From contig NZ_CP130720.1 in the NCBI RefSeq assembly GCF_035984415.1, positions 8,184,001 to 8,248,000 on the forward strand: a DNA stretch of 64,000 nt, written 5' to 3'. This document shows, piece after piece, positions 52,369 to 60,513 of the stretch. Position numbers and translations under genes: made by a program. The notes under the pieces are model-generated. The model had not been told where the DNA came from, did not search any database, and saw nothing but the letters and a program-made list of their open reading frames with translations. Position 1 is the stretch's first letter. Every line of letters begins with the position of its first letter. This DNA is from Streptomyces sp. NBC_01296 (lineage in GTDB: Bacteria > Actinomycetota > Actinomycetes > Streptomycetales > Streptomycetaceae).

Positions 52369-52669
52369 CGAGCAGCTCGTCCCCGGAGATCAGGGCCATC
52401 TGCTCGGGCGCGTCCGCCCGTACGGGCTGGAGCGTGAGGGTCAGCTTCTGGGTGACGGTGGACGAGCGCTTCGCCGAGGCGCCGGCGTCGAAGACCCAGA
52501 ACCGCACCTTGACGCCCGGTTCGGTGGTCCGCTCCACCCCCACGGTCAGTTCCAATTCCACGCGCTCCGCCTTGAACTTCAGGTCGGATTCCTCGCCGGC
52601 GGACATCGCGCGGCTCAGCTCGCTGCGCAGCTGCGCAATCATGTCCGCCAATTCGACTGCATCATTCAC
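52358..52669 (-). CDS. Trypsin-co-occurring domain (trypco2) protein
   Basis: 103 residues from ATG 52669. It begins DAVELADMIAQLRSELSRAM and continues with KAERVELELTVGVERTTEPG and VKVRFWVFDAGAS, the signature of the trypco2 domain found beside trypsin-fused STAND proteins. The N-terminal helix plus beta-sheet is thought to act as an accessory or sensor for the protease. Its 11-nt overlap with the downstream trypsin-STAND gene indicates tight coupling. The molecular role is not established. Confidence 0.82.
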   Translation of the reverse strand: MNDAVELADMIAQLRSELSRAMSAGEESDLKFKAERVELELTVGVERTTEPGVKVRFWVFDAGASAKRSSTVTQKLTLTLQPVRADAPEQMALISGDELLGER

Positions 52670-52774
52670 AGGAGGCCCCCAGACCGGATCAGCACGTCAA
52701 CTCGCCACGATGGTAGCCAACATGATCACGCCTCAGCGCGCGACGGCGGGTGGATACCGGCGCGGGTTCGCCGC

Positions 52775-53650
52775 TCAGGGATGGGCGAGTTCCATGACCG
52801 CGATCCCGGCCAGCACCACGCCGCTGGCAGCGGTCCGCACATGGCCGAGTCGCTCGCGGAAGACCAGGGTGCCGATCAGGGCGGCGATCACGATGCTGGT
52901 CTCGCGCAGGGCCGCGACGGTCGCGAGGCTGCCGTGGGCCTGCGCCCACACCACCAGCCCGTACGCCACGAGGGACAGCACGCCGCCGACGATCCCGGAC
53001 CTCCACTGCGGCCTCAGCCGTTCGGCCAGCCCGCGGCGGTACCGGGCCCAGGCGAGCAGCGGCAGCACCGGACCCTGGCACAGGAACAGCCAGGCGATGT
53101 AGCCGCCCACGGAGCCCGCGTGCCGTACACCGGAGCCGTCCACGATCGTGTAGGAGGCGATCGCCACACCGGTCCCGAGCGCGGCCGCCAGCGCCGGCAA
53201 CTGGGACCTGGCCGGCAGGCCGTCCGCGAAGGCCAGCCCCACGAGGCCGCAGGAGATGACGGCCACGCCCAACAGTGCCGCGCCCGTCAGGCGCTCGCCG
53301 AGCAGGGCCCAGGAGGCCACGGCCACCAGCAGGGGCGCACTGCCCCGGGCGATGGGATACATCTGGCCGAAGTCGCCCAGTTGGTAGGCCCGTAGGAGCA
53401 GTGCCTGATAGGCCACCTGCAGCGCGGTGGAGAGGGCGATGAACGGCCAGGCGGCCGGGTCCGGGGCCGGAACGAAGCACACCATCACCGCGGCGCAGCC
53501 GGTGATGGTGAGGCTGATCAGCGTGAAGCCGGCGAGTTTGTCCTCGGTCCGGTGGGCCAGTCCGTTCCACAGCGCGTGCAGCAGCGCCGCGGCGAGCACG
53601 ACGACGGATACGGCGCCGCTCCCCGTCGGCAGCGACAGACCTCCGGACAT
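52775..53650 (-). CDS. DMT-superfamily (EamA) transporter
   Basis: 291 residues from ATG 53650. Ten hydrophobic segments in two EamA repeats, for example VVVLAAALLHALWNGLAHR (repeat 1 start, with the ALxxALWN pattern), LLVAVASWALLGERLTGAAL and a matching IVIAALIGTLVFRERLG near the end of repeat 2. It is probably an exporter or exchanger of small metabolites such as amino acids or sugar derivatives. It is divergent from an RpiR-type regulator with only 48 bp between them, so it is the likely target of that regulator. Confidence 0.87.
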   Translation of the reverse strand: MSGGLSLPTGSGAVSVVVLAAALLHALWNGLAHRTEDKLAGFTLISLTITGCAAVMVCFVPAPDPAAWPFIALSTALQVAYQALLLRAYQLGDFGQMYPIARGSAPLLVAVASWALLGERLTGAALLGVAVISCGLVGLAFADGLPARSQLPALAAALGTGVAIASYTIVDGSGVRHAGSVGGYIAWLFLCQGPVLPLLAWARYRRGLAERLRPQWRSGIVGGVLSLVAYGLVVWAQAHGSLATVAALRETSIVIAALIGTLVFRERLGHVRTAASGVVLAGIAVMELAHP

Positions 53651-53669
53651 GGCGACGCTCCCCGAGTCT

Positions 53670-53682
53670 GGAACAAATTTCC
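53670..53682. promoter_or_regulatory. Short inverted repeat between DMT and RpiR genes
   Basis: GGAA-CAAAT-TTCC in the 48-bp divergent gap, AT-rich in a GC-rich setting. Similar to GGAAA/TTTCC half-sites reported for RpiR-type regulators. Arms are only four bases, so weak on its own. Confidence 0.35.
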
Positions 53683-53698
53683 GCGCTAACATAACACC

Positions 53699-54553
53699 AT
53701 GGAAATGAATTCCGGACCGGGCGGTCTCGCGGCCCATGTCCGCGCCCATCTGCCGGAACTGCGCGGAGCCGAGGCGCGCGTCGCGCGGGTCGTGCTCGAC
53801 CAGGGCTCGGACCTGGTCCACCTGAGCATCAGCGACGTGGCCGTACTGGCCGGAACCGCGGCCTCCTCCGTGGTGCGCGCCTGCCAGCGCCTCGGCTTCC
53901 GCGGCTACCAGGAACTCAAGATCGCCGCGGCCCGTCAGGCCCCGGTCCGGCCTGCCACACCCGACGCGGACGACGCGGACCCGGCGGCGCGCGCGCTCGC
54001 CGACACGGTCCGGTCCGCCCATGAGGCACTGGACGGACTGGCCGCCACCCTGCCGGCCGAGCGCGTACGGCAGGCGGCCGACCTGCTGCACACCGCCCCG
54101 CGGGTCCTGGTCACCGGCGCGGGGCTGTCCGGCGCGGTGGCCGCCGACGCCGCCTACCGGCTGCGCGCCCTGGGCTCCGCCGTCGACGCTCCCGTCGACC
54201 CGATCACCGCCGAGCTGGCCGCCGCGCAGCTCCCGCCCGGAGCCGTCTGCCTGGCCATCAGTCATACGGGAGCCACCCGCAGCACGGTCGACGCCGCCCG
54301 CCGAGCCCGGGCCGCCGGCGCCGAGGTCGTCGTCCTCACCAGCTACGCCCGCTCGCCGCTGAGCGACATGAGCACCTGCACCCTTGTGGCCGGAGGCCAA
54401 GACCTGGTCTTCGGCCTGGAGACCGTCGCCAGCCGCATGGCCCACCTCGCCGTCGTCGACGCCGTCACCCTCACGCTCCTGGCGCTGCGCGGCCCGGGTG
54501 CCGAGCGGGCGCTGAACCTCGCGGCCGACGTGACGGCGGACTACGCCTACTGA
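53699..54553 (+). CDS. MurR/RpiR-family regulator with SIS domain
   Basis: 284 residues from ATG 53699. N-terminal HTH_6 (residues 10-80): EARVARVVLDQGSDLVHLSI, then DVAVLAGTAASSVVRACQRL, GFRGYQELK. The SIS domain (~120-250) has VLVTGAGLSGAVAADAAYRL and CLAISHTGATRSTVDAARRA, which bind phosphosugars or related ligands. It likely represses or activates the divergent transporter gene according to a sugar-like ligand; the ligand is not identifiable. Confidence 0.9.
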   Translation: MEMNSGPGGLAAHVRAHLPELRGAEARVARVVLDQGSDLVHLSISDVAVLAGTAASSVVRACQRLGFRGYQELKIAAARQAPVRPATPDADDADPAARALADTVRSAHEALDGLAATLPAERVRQAADLLHTAPRVLVTGAGLSGAVAADAAYRLRALGSAVDAPVDPITAELAAAQLPPGAVCLAISHTGATRSTVDAARRARAAGAEVVVLTSYARSPLSDMSTCTLVAGGQDLVFGLETVASRMAHLAVVDAVTLTLLALRGPGAERALNLAADVTADYAY

Positions 54554-54574
54554 CCCCGGGGCTGACGGGCGCTC

Positions 54575-54721
54575 GCCGGCCTGGTTCGCCGAAGCGCTCA
54601 CCGGCTGGCCGCAGCAGGACCGGGACGACCTCGCCCGGCACCTCGCCCGTCTCGTCGACGGCGTAACGGCCGGGCTCGCACGGGCCGTCGAGCTCGGTGA
54701 GGCTGAACGGGCCCCGGCGTG
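54575..54721 (+). pseudogene. C-terminal fragment of a MarR-type regulator
   Basis: The + frame reads WFAEALTGWPQQDRDDLARH then LARLVDGVTAGL to TGA 54719, the final helix pair of many streptomycete MarR proteins. There is no start codon and no HTH; the fragment directly follows the RpiR stop. A relic, with modest certainty because it is short. Confidence 0.4.
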
Positions 54722-54782
54722 ATCCGGGACCTCGTACTGTGTGCCGGGCGCGGCACGGAGTATGAAGGGAGCGGCATCCGGG

Positions 54783-55193
54783 ATGACGCACGACGGTAGG
54801 ACGAAGGCGACGGGACGCACAACGGGCGGGGAACGGGCGGACACGGCCTCGGTGTTGCGGTTCGCTACGGAGCTGTGCGCGTGGGTGGCCGCGCCGTGGG
54901 CGCTGGCGCCCTGGTCGGTGGGGGCCGCGGTGGCGGCGGTAGCGCTGCTGATCGGACTGCCGACGGTGTTCTCCACCCCCGGTGACAAGGCAAAGGTGAT
55001 CGTGGCGGTGCCGGGGGCGGTCACCGTGGCCCTGGTCGTCCTCCAGCTCGCCGTGGCTGTGGCGGCGTCCTGGGTCGCGTGGCCTGCGTGGGCGGCCTTG
55101 GCGGTGACCGTGCTCGCCACCGCCTGTCTGTGGACGGAGCGGGGCCGTTGGCGCCGCCTGCTGAGCGGGGCAGCCCGCACGCAGGAGGCCTGA
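54783..55193 (+). CDS. Small membrane protein, DUF2568-like
   Basis: 136 residues from ATG 54783 (GAAGGGAGCGG upstream). Four hydrophobic segments: WVAAPWALAPWSVGAAVAAV, AALLIGLPTVFSTPG-type loop, VPGAVTVALVVLQLAVAVAA and WAALAVTVLATACLW. The resemblance to DUF2568 (YrdB-like) is loose. In related strains such genes follow a MarR regulator, which fits the MarR relic just upstream. Its stop codon (55191-55193) lies only bases from the point where the opposite-strand synthase is truncated. Confidence 0.55.
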   Translation: MTHDGRTKATGRTTGGERADTASVLRFATELCAWVAAPWALAPWSVGAAVAAVALLIGLPTVFSTPGDKAKVIVAVPGAVTVALVVLQLAVAVAASWVAWPAWAALAVTVLATACLWTERGRWRRLLSGAARTQEA

Positions 55194-55194
55194 C

Positions 55195-56160
55195 GGAGCC
55201 GGTGGAAATGGTGGCCACCCCCGTTCCGACGATGGGCGTGGTGACGCTCAGCGGGACACCCGTCTCGTCGGCCACCATGCGTGCGATGGCCGGCAGCCGC
55301 GTCAGATCAGGCGGAGTCCACCACGGTGCGGCGTCCGCTCCCAGCACATCGGCCGTGCGCCGGGCGAGCAGGAACAGCAGTTGCTCGGTGGCGACCATCC
55401 CGGCCCGCTCTGCGATGCCCAGCCACGAGGAGGACACCACCCGAACTCCCGCGGCCAGCGCCTGCAAGGTGTTGGCCAGACCCAGCCCGAGATCATTGTG
55501 CAGGTGGGAGGCCAGCACGACCTCGCTCCCGGCTTCCGTACGCACCCGGTTGAACATCTCTCCGCAGCTGAGCGGCAGCTGGGCGCCCACCGTATCCGCC
55601 AGGACGACAAGCCCCGCCCCGGCGCCCGTCATGGCCTGCGCGTAGTGCGCCATCAGGGAGTGGTCGGCACGGGAAGCGTCCGCCAGACACACGTCCACCG
55701 CGACCCCCTCGTCCAGATCGCGGGCCCGTTTCACGAGGTCGACCCCGCCCACGAGCGCCTCCGAGGCGGTGCGGTGGACCATCACCTGCGCCATCGCCTC
55801 CGAAGCCGGCACCACCACCATCACCCGCGCATGACGACTGCCCCGCACGGACGCCACCGCCTGCTTCAGATCCCGGTGCGCGCCGCGGCAGACCGCCGCG
55901 ATGCTCACCGCCCCTTCGGCCTCCATCGCGACCCGGCGGACGGCTTCGAACTCCTCCCCGCACACGGCGGGAAAGCCGGCGGCGAACACCACGTGCCGGG
56001 GGCCGTCAGAGCCGAAGACCCGGCCCGTCTCGCGAGCGAGCTCCACCCGGAAGCCGGGCGTCATCAACGTCTTCGCCTGCGCGCCGTCCCGGGCCGACTC
56101 CTCCCACAGCACCACTCGCCCCGAGGCAGCCGACTCCCGCACCACATCCACGAACACCAC
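55195..56160 (-). pseudogene. Isopropylmalate/homocitrate-synthase-like (HMGL) gene, 3' truncated
   Basis: From about GTG 56160 the frame encodes the TIM barrel of an HMGL/DRE-TIM enzyme: VLWEESARDGAQAKTLM (metal/substrate Asp in DGxQ), VVLASHLHNDLGLGLANTL (His-x-His metal ligands plus Asn-Asp) and TPIVGTGVATISTG. After ISTG the family continues with a lid region of ~80 residues; here the homology ends at about 55197 and the frame runs through the antisense of the membrane-protein gene to 55021. Catalytic metal ligands are intact, but the lid that covers the active site is gone. The start is uncertain: several GTG codons lie within 20 nt. Confidence 0.7.
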
Positions 56161-56420
56161 GCTCCTATGCGCCCGCACACCGGCCCGGAGGCTGACCGCC
56201 CCGACGTCCGCCGTACGCCATCGACCAGCGAACGATCCGTCACCGCAATGTGCACGCTTGAGCAGTTGCGGCTCCTGTGATCTGTGGCTACGACCGGGCG
56301 GCCGGGGAGCCGGCGCGGCCTTCGGCGCGGATCAGCCGCCTCGAAGATCCAGCGGGCACAGTTCGGTCCGGGCGGAGCGGGACGGGACGGACTCCGGTTG
56401 CGGCTGCGGCTCTCAGAGGT

Positions 56421-56775
56421 GTTGAAGTACGCGGAAGTGAACTCGGCGGTGGACGCGGAGCCTGCGAGGTCGCGCGTCCGTACCGATGTGGTGGCGAGGA
56501 CGCGGGCGATGGCGTCGGTGATGTCCGCCGCGGCCTCGGGGTGACCGAGGTGGTCGAGCATCATCGCGGCGGACCAGACCGCCCCGATCGGACTGGCGAT
56601 GCCCTGCCCGGCGATGTCGGGGGCCGATCCGTGGACCGGCTCGAACATGGAAGGGTGATCGCCCTGCGGATTGAGGTTCGCGGACGGCGCGATGCCGATG
56701 CCGCCCGCCACCGCCGCCGCCAGGTCGCTGAGGATGTCTCCGAAGAGATTGGACGCGACGACGACGTCTGGACTG
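56421..56775 (-). pseudogene. Isopropylmalate/tartrate-dehydrogenase-like fragment, 5' truncated
   Basis: The C-terminal third of a LeuB/TtuC-type beta-decarboxylating dehydrogenase is readable: PDVVVASNLFGDILSDLAAA, then GGIGIAPSANLNPQGDHPSM and EPVHGSAPDIAGQGIASPIG. The NAD-binding and metal-binding residues of the N-terminal two thirds are missing. The homology starts at about 56775, a few bases from the large inverted repeat. Together with the HMGL gene it is the ruin of a leucine-like or citramalate-like chain-elongation pair. Confidence 0.75.
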
Positions 56776-56788
56776 CGCTGCCTGAATG

Positions 56789-56840
56789 GACTTCGTGAAT
56801 ATCCCTGCCCCTCTGGAGGGGCAGGGATATTCACGAAGTC
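56789..56840 (-). terminator. Very long perfect hairpin (25-bp stem, 2-nt loop)
   Basis: The arms 56789-56813 and 56816-56840 are exact inverse complements: GACTTCGTGAATATC and CTGCCCCTC, loop TG, then the mirror. It begins 21 nt after the stop of the minus-strand YafY gene, so it could terminate that transcript. The stem is far longer than needed and lies at the break point of the dehydrogenase relic, so an origin as mobile-element end is also possible. Confidence 0.6.
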
Positions 56841-56861
56841 AGGGAGTGGAATGGTTTCCCG

Positions 56862-57848
56862 CTACCCAGAAGCCGAGTCCGCGAGCCGCGCGGCGAATCG
56901 GGCGACGAGCCCGCGGAGTTCGTCGGGTCGCTCGATGGTGAACGGACGGTCGAGCGAGGCGAGTACGGCGGGCAGCCAATCGAGCCGGTCCACACGCATT
57001 TCGACGCGGGACCAGCGCCCGGTCTCCGAATCCGGGCTGCCCTCGGACGGCAACTCCTCCACGAGCGCGACGCCGGCGGGAAGCCGGGCCCGGATGTGCT
57101 CGGCCGTCCCTTGGACCCGCACGGTCACTTCGTGCCGGTAAGGAGCCGAGGCGAGCCCTGACAGGACGCGTTCCGCAGGGTCGAACCCGGTGGGCGGGTC
57201 GAACGTGCCGGGCAGGGTCCTCGCGTCGGCAATGCGGTCCAGCCGGAACGTGCGGTCCTCGCCGACCGCGGGATCGCCGCCGGTCACGTACCACCTGCCC
57301 GCGTGGGCGACGAGCCCGTACGGGTGCAGCGTGCGTTCGCTGTGCCGGCCGTCGGCGGCGGTGTACTTGATCGAAACCGGCCGGTGGTGGCGCACCGCGT
57401 CGGCGATCGAGAGCAGGACCGCGGTCTCCGGGGCTGCCGGAGTGCTGGGTGGAGCGGTGAAGGCGAGGGAGCCGAGTACGGCGTCGAGCCTGTGGCCGAG
57501 CCGTTGTGGCAGGACCCGTCGGATCTTGGCGGCTGCCGTCTCGCTCGCCGAGCCCGTGGCGGTCATCAGGCCGGCCCGCTGGCCAGCGACCAGGCCGAGC
57601 AGCACGGCGAGCGCTTCGTCGTCACTCAGCATGAGCGGGGGCATGCGGTAGCCGGAGGCGAGCCGGTAGCCGCCGTGGCGGCCGCGTACCGACTCGACGG
57701 GTACGTCGAGGTCGAGGAGGTGATCGGCGTACCGCCGCACCGTGCGCTCGTCGACATCGAGCCGGGCGGCGAGTTCGGCAACGGTCCGAAGGCCGCCCGA
57801 TTGCAGGAGCTCCAGCAGCATGAGCACGCGCGCGATGGGTCGGGACAT
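56862..57848 (-). CDS. YafY-type HTH/WYL-domain transcriptional regulator
   Basis: 328 residues from ATG 57848 (the open frame begins 15 nt earlier). N-terminal winged HTH_11: SRPIARVLMLLELLQSGGLR, then VAELAARLDVDERTVRRYAD. The WYL domain (~145-225) has PVSIKYTAADGRHSERTLHP and GRWYVTGGD; a WCX extension ends the protein. WYL domains sense small ligands or nucleic acids. It is divergent from a VOC gene with 90 bp between, and in many actinobacteria this regulator pair controls exactly such a VOC gene. Confidence 0.9.
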   Translation of the reverse strand: MSRPIARVLMLLELLQSGGLRTVAELAARLDVDERTVRRYADHLLDLDVPVESVRGRHGGYRLASGYRMPPLMLSDDEALAVLLGLVAGQRAGLMTATGSASETAAAKIRRVLPQRLGHRLDAVLGSLAFTAPPSTPAAPETAVLLSIADAVRHHRPVSIKYTAADGRHSERTLHPYGLVAHAGRWYVTGGDPAVGEDRTFRLDRIADARTLPGTFDPPTGFDPAERVLSGLASAPYRHEVTVRVQGTAEHIRARLPAGVALVEELPSEGSPDSETGRWSRVEMRVDRLDWLPAVLASLDRPFTIERPDELRGLVARFAARLADSASG

Positions 57849-57938
57849 GAGCAGAAGTCTCACGCATATACCGGGCGGATCCTGTCCGGTATCCGCCTTA
57901 GCGTGAGGTCACCACCACGACACGTCTGGAGAGACCCC

Positions 57939-58337
57939 ATGGACTTCGTCTCGATCCGCATCATCACGGGCGACGTTGCCCGCCTCGTCGACTTCTACGA
58001 GCGCGCCACCGGAGTGGAGGCGGACTGGTCCACGGAAGACTTCGCCGAACTCAGGACCACCTCGGCCACCCTCGCCATCGCCGGAACCCGCACCGTGCCC
58101 CTCTTCGCGCCGGGCGCCGCCCGGCCGGCCGACAACCACAGCGTCATCGTCGAGTTCCTCGTCGACGACGTGGACCACGTGCACCAGAACCTGACCGGCT
58201 CCACGGAAGACCTCGTCCAGGCGCCCACCACGATGCCCTGGGGCAACCGCTCGCTGCTCCTCCGAGACCCCGACGGCAACCTCGTCAACTTCTTCACCCC
58301 CATCACCCCGGCCGCCATCGCCAAGTTCGCCCGCTGA
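57939..58337 (+). CDS. VOC-family protein
   Basis: 132 residues from ATG 57939 (GGAGAG upstream). Single VOC domain: SIRIITGDVARLVDFYERAT, then HSVIVEFLVDDVDHVHQNL and LLRDPDGNLVNFFTP, the last with the usual metal-site region. It is small and cytosolic, probably a dimer; the substrate is unknown. Expression is probably governed by the divergent YafY regulator. Confidence 0.88.
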   Translation: MDFVSIRIITGDVARLVDFYERATGVEADWSTEDFAELRTTSATLAIAGTRTVPLFAPGAARPADNHSVIVEFLVDDVDHVHQNLTGSTEDLVQAPTTMPWGNRSLLLRDPDGNLVNFFTPITPAAIAKFAR

Positions 58338-58542
58338 CGAGGCGCACCTCCTCGGCGTCGGCTGCTTCCCCGAAGGCGACCGGGAGATCCTCCTCCCGCT
58401 CATCAGCGAGGACAACGCATTCAGTGCCATCGTGGGGCGGCGGGGAGCATGCGGCCGCCCGGGGGCAGCCCGGCGCCCTTGGGAGCGCTGCGAAGCGTCG
58501 GTCATGGCGTTCACCCCGGGCTTCCGGGGTTCTCCAGACGGC

Positions 58543-60384
58543 TCAGGGCGTTTCACCCGGCCCGGCATCCGCGCACGCGATGGCTTCCTCGATCAGGCCG
58601 CGCAGTTCCGCGTCTTGGAGGATCATCGGGTAGCCCCCGTCCGTGGACAGGCGACGCTCCGACTGCCGCACCGCCAGTAGTGCTTCCCGGATCGCCGGGC
58701 TGATCTCGCCCACCGCCGTCGGCGATCGGCAGGACGAACTCCTCCAGAACCCGCATGCTCGGTTCGACCCCGCCCGTGATCTCCCAGAGCGTGATCGCCG
58801 CGGTGAGCCGTGGCCCATGCGTCGTGCTCTCCATCGCGAACCGCACCCGGTCCGCGTAGGGCGCCGCGTCCCGGCCGAACTCGGACAGGTCGCCGATCGG
58901 CCCATGCCCGGGTTCTTTCGCCGCCATGACCCCCTCGCCGGCGAGGCGCAGAACTTCGGCGCGGTCCGCGCCGAGACAGGTGGCAGTCCAGTCCACGGCG
59001 CGGTGATTGGCCGGGGAGTCCAGAACCTGGCTGGTACGCACCGCGGGTACGGCCGAGGCAGCGGCCGGTCCCATCACCCGCAGCACATCGACCGAGGTCC
59101 AGGTGTCTGCCAGCAGGGGGATGAGATCGGGCAGGGCGGGCAGCGCATCCTCGCCCCAGGCTTCCAGTACCGGGAGGAAGCTGCGGGTCGCACCGCCTCG
59201 GGCTCCGCATTGACGGATCGTCTCCCGTATCGCGGGCAGCAGGATGTCCGCGTGCGCGCGCAGCGGCATCAGCACGTCCTCGGTGTTCGGGCGCCGCGGA
59301 TCACCGATGGCAAAGCCTCGGCCCTGCTCCTCCTCCTGCGCGCGGAGCCGCTCGACCAGCCCCGGCAGGGCGCGAGGGTCACCGATCCGGGTCAGTGCCC
59401 ACCGGGAGATGTCCCGGACCGTTCCGTCGAGGTACAGGTCGGACGCTTCGTCCTCGAGCAGGTCGGCGAGCCGGTCGGCGTACGGCGCGGCCGCCGGGCC
59501 CAGCACCGCGAGGATGTTCGCCGCCCGCAGCCGCACGGCGCCGTCCGGATCGGTCAGCAGCCGCCCGCGAGTGGCAGCAGGGCGGCCTCCACGGAACGCC
59601 GCTCGGTGAGGAGCCGCCATGCCACGTCCAGTGCCTCCCGGCACAGCGCGGCGTCCCCGGAGCGTTGCGCCGTCTCGACCAGCCTCATGGCGAAGGAGAG
59701 CTCTGCCTCGGGGTCGTGCCGGAGCAGCCAGGCCGTCGATCGGACCAGATCCTCTCGGGTCCAGGGAATCTCGACGTCCGGGGTGTGCCAGACGCTTTCG
59801 AAGCGTGGTCGCAGAGCGAGGTCCGAGAACACCTCGATCAGCCGGTCCACCTGCCGGACCGGCAGTTCCCGGTCCAGTTCCGCCGAGGCGTGAACGGCCG
59901 CGACCCACAGCACCGGGTCATCGCCGTCCAGCAGGGCCGCCAGCACCGCTCGCGCATCGTCGGCATGCTCCCCGGCTTCCCCGGCCTCCCCGGAAGCAGC
60001 GGCCTCCCCGAGGGCGAGCAGCAGCGGCAGACGCACCGTCGGGTCCGGCTCGGCCCGCCACCGCTCCAGCAGGAGTGCGATCCCGACGGGCAGGGCCGTC
60101 GCCGCCCGTCGCACCGTCGGCTCCGGGTCCGCGAGCAGGGCCCATGCCCCGGACCAGTCCTCGCCCGCCAGGGCCGGCGCGTGCATCGCCGCCAAGAGTT
60201 CGACGAGGTCGATCCGCGCACCCGTGGCCGGGTCGGCGGCGAGCGCGATGACGAACGGCAGGGCAACCGCCGCCGCGGACGGCGTTTCGCACCCGTATTC
60301 ACCATCACGTCGTCCTCCGCCCGACACCGCCCGGCAACTCCGTCGTCCTGTCGCCTCGATTTCCCGACGCTTCACGAGACACAT
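58543..60384 (-). pseudogene. HEAT-repeat protein gene with two frameshifts
   Basis: Three frames read in succession as one HEAT/PBS-lyase repeat protein of about 610 residues. Frame 1 (60384-59554) has ETPSAAAVALPFVIALAADP and ends LLPLAGGC. A one-base shift near 59560 leads to LTDPDGAVRLRAANILAVLG and further repeats (LPALPDLIPLLADTW). A second shift near 58717 leads to AVGEISPAIREALLAVRQSE and the true end at 58543. The repeats form a solenoid for protein binding; the partner is unknown. Two independent single-base lesions indicate decay or sequence errors. The N-terminal ~30 residues before GEYGCETP look unlike a normal start. Confidence 0.7.
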
Positions 60385-60513
60385 TTCGCTCCGCCGGTCG
60401 GGGTTTGGGCGAGGGGGCGGGTATTGGCCGGATTTCTTCGTCCGGCTTTGGGTTTGTGGATCATCGACCGTTAGCCTCCAGCTAGTTGCTCAAGTCAACC
60501 AATGGGGATCGCT

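Noticed and set aside
48652..52437. Very long + strand frame opposite the trypsin-STAND gene
   Set aside because: Low-complexity Arg/Gly/Pro translation with no motif; the minus strand carries intact protease and P-loop signatures.
52775..55180. An 801-codon minus-strand frame containing the DMT transporter
   Set aside because: Only the last 291 codons look like a protein; the rest is antisense to the RpiR and membrane protein genes. ATG 53650 fits the transporter start.
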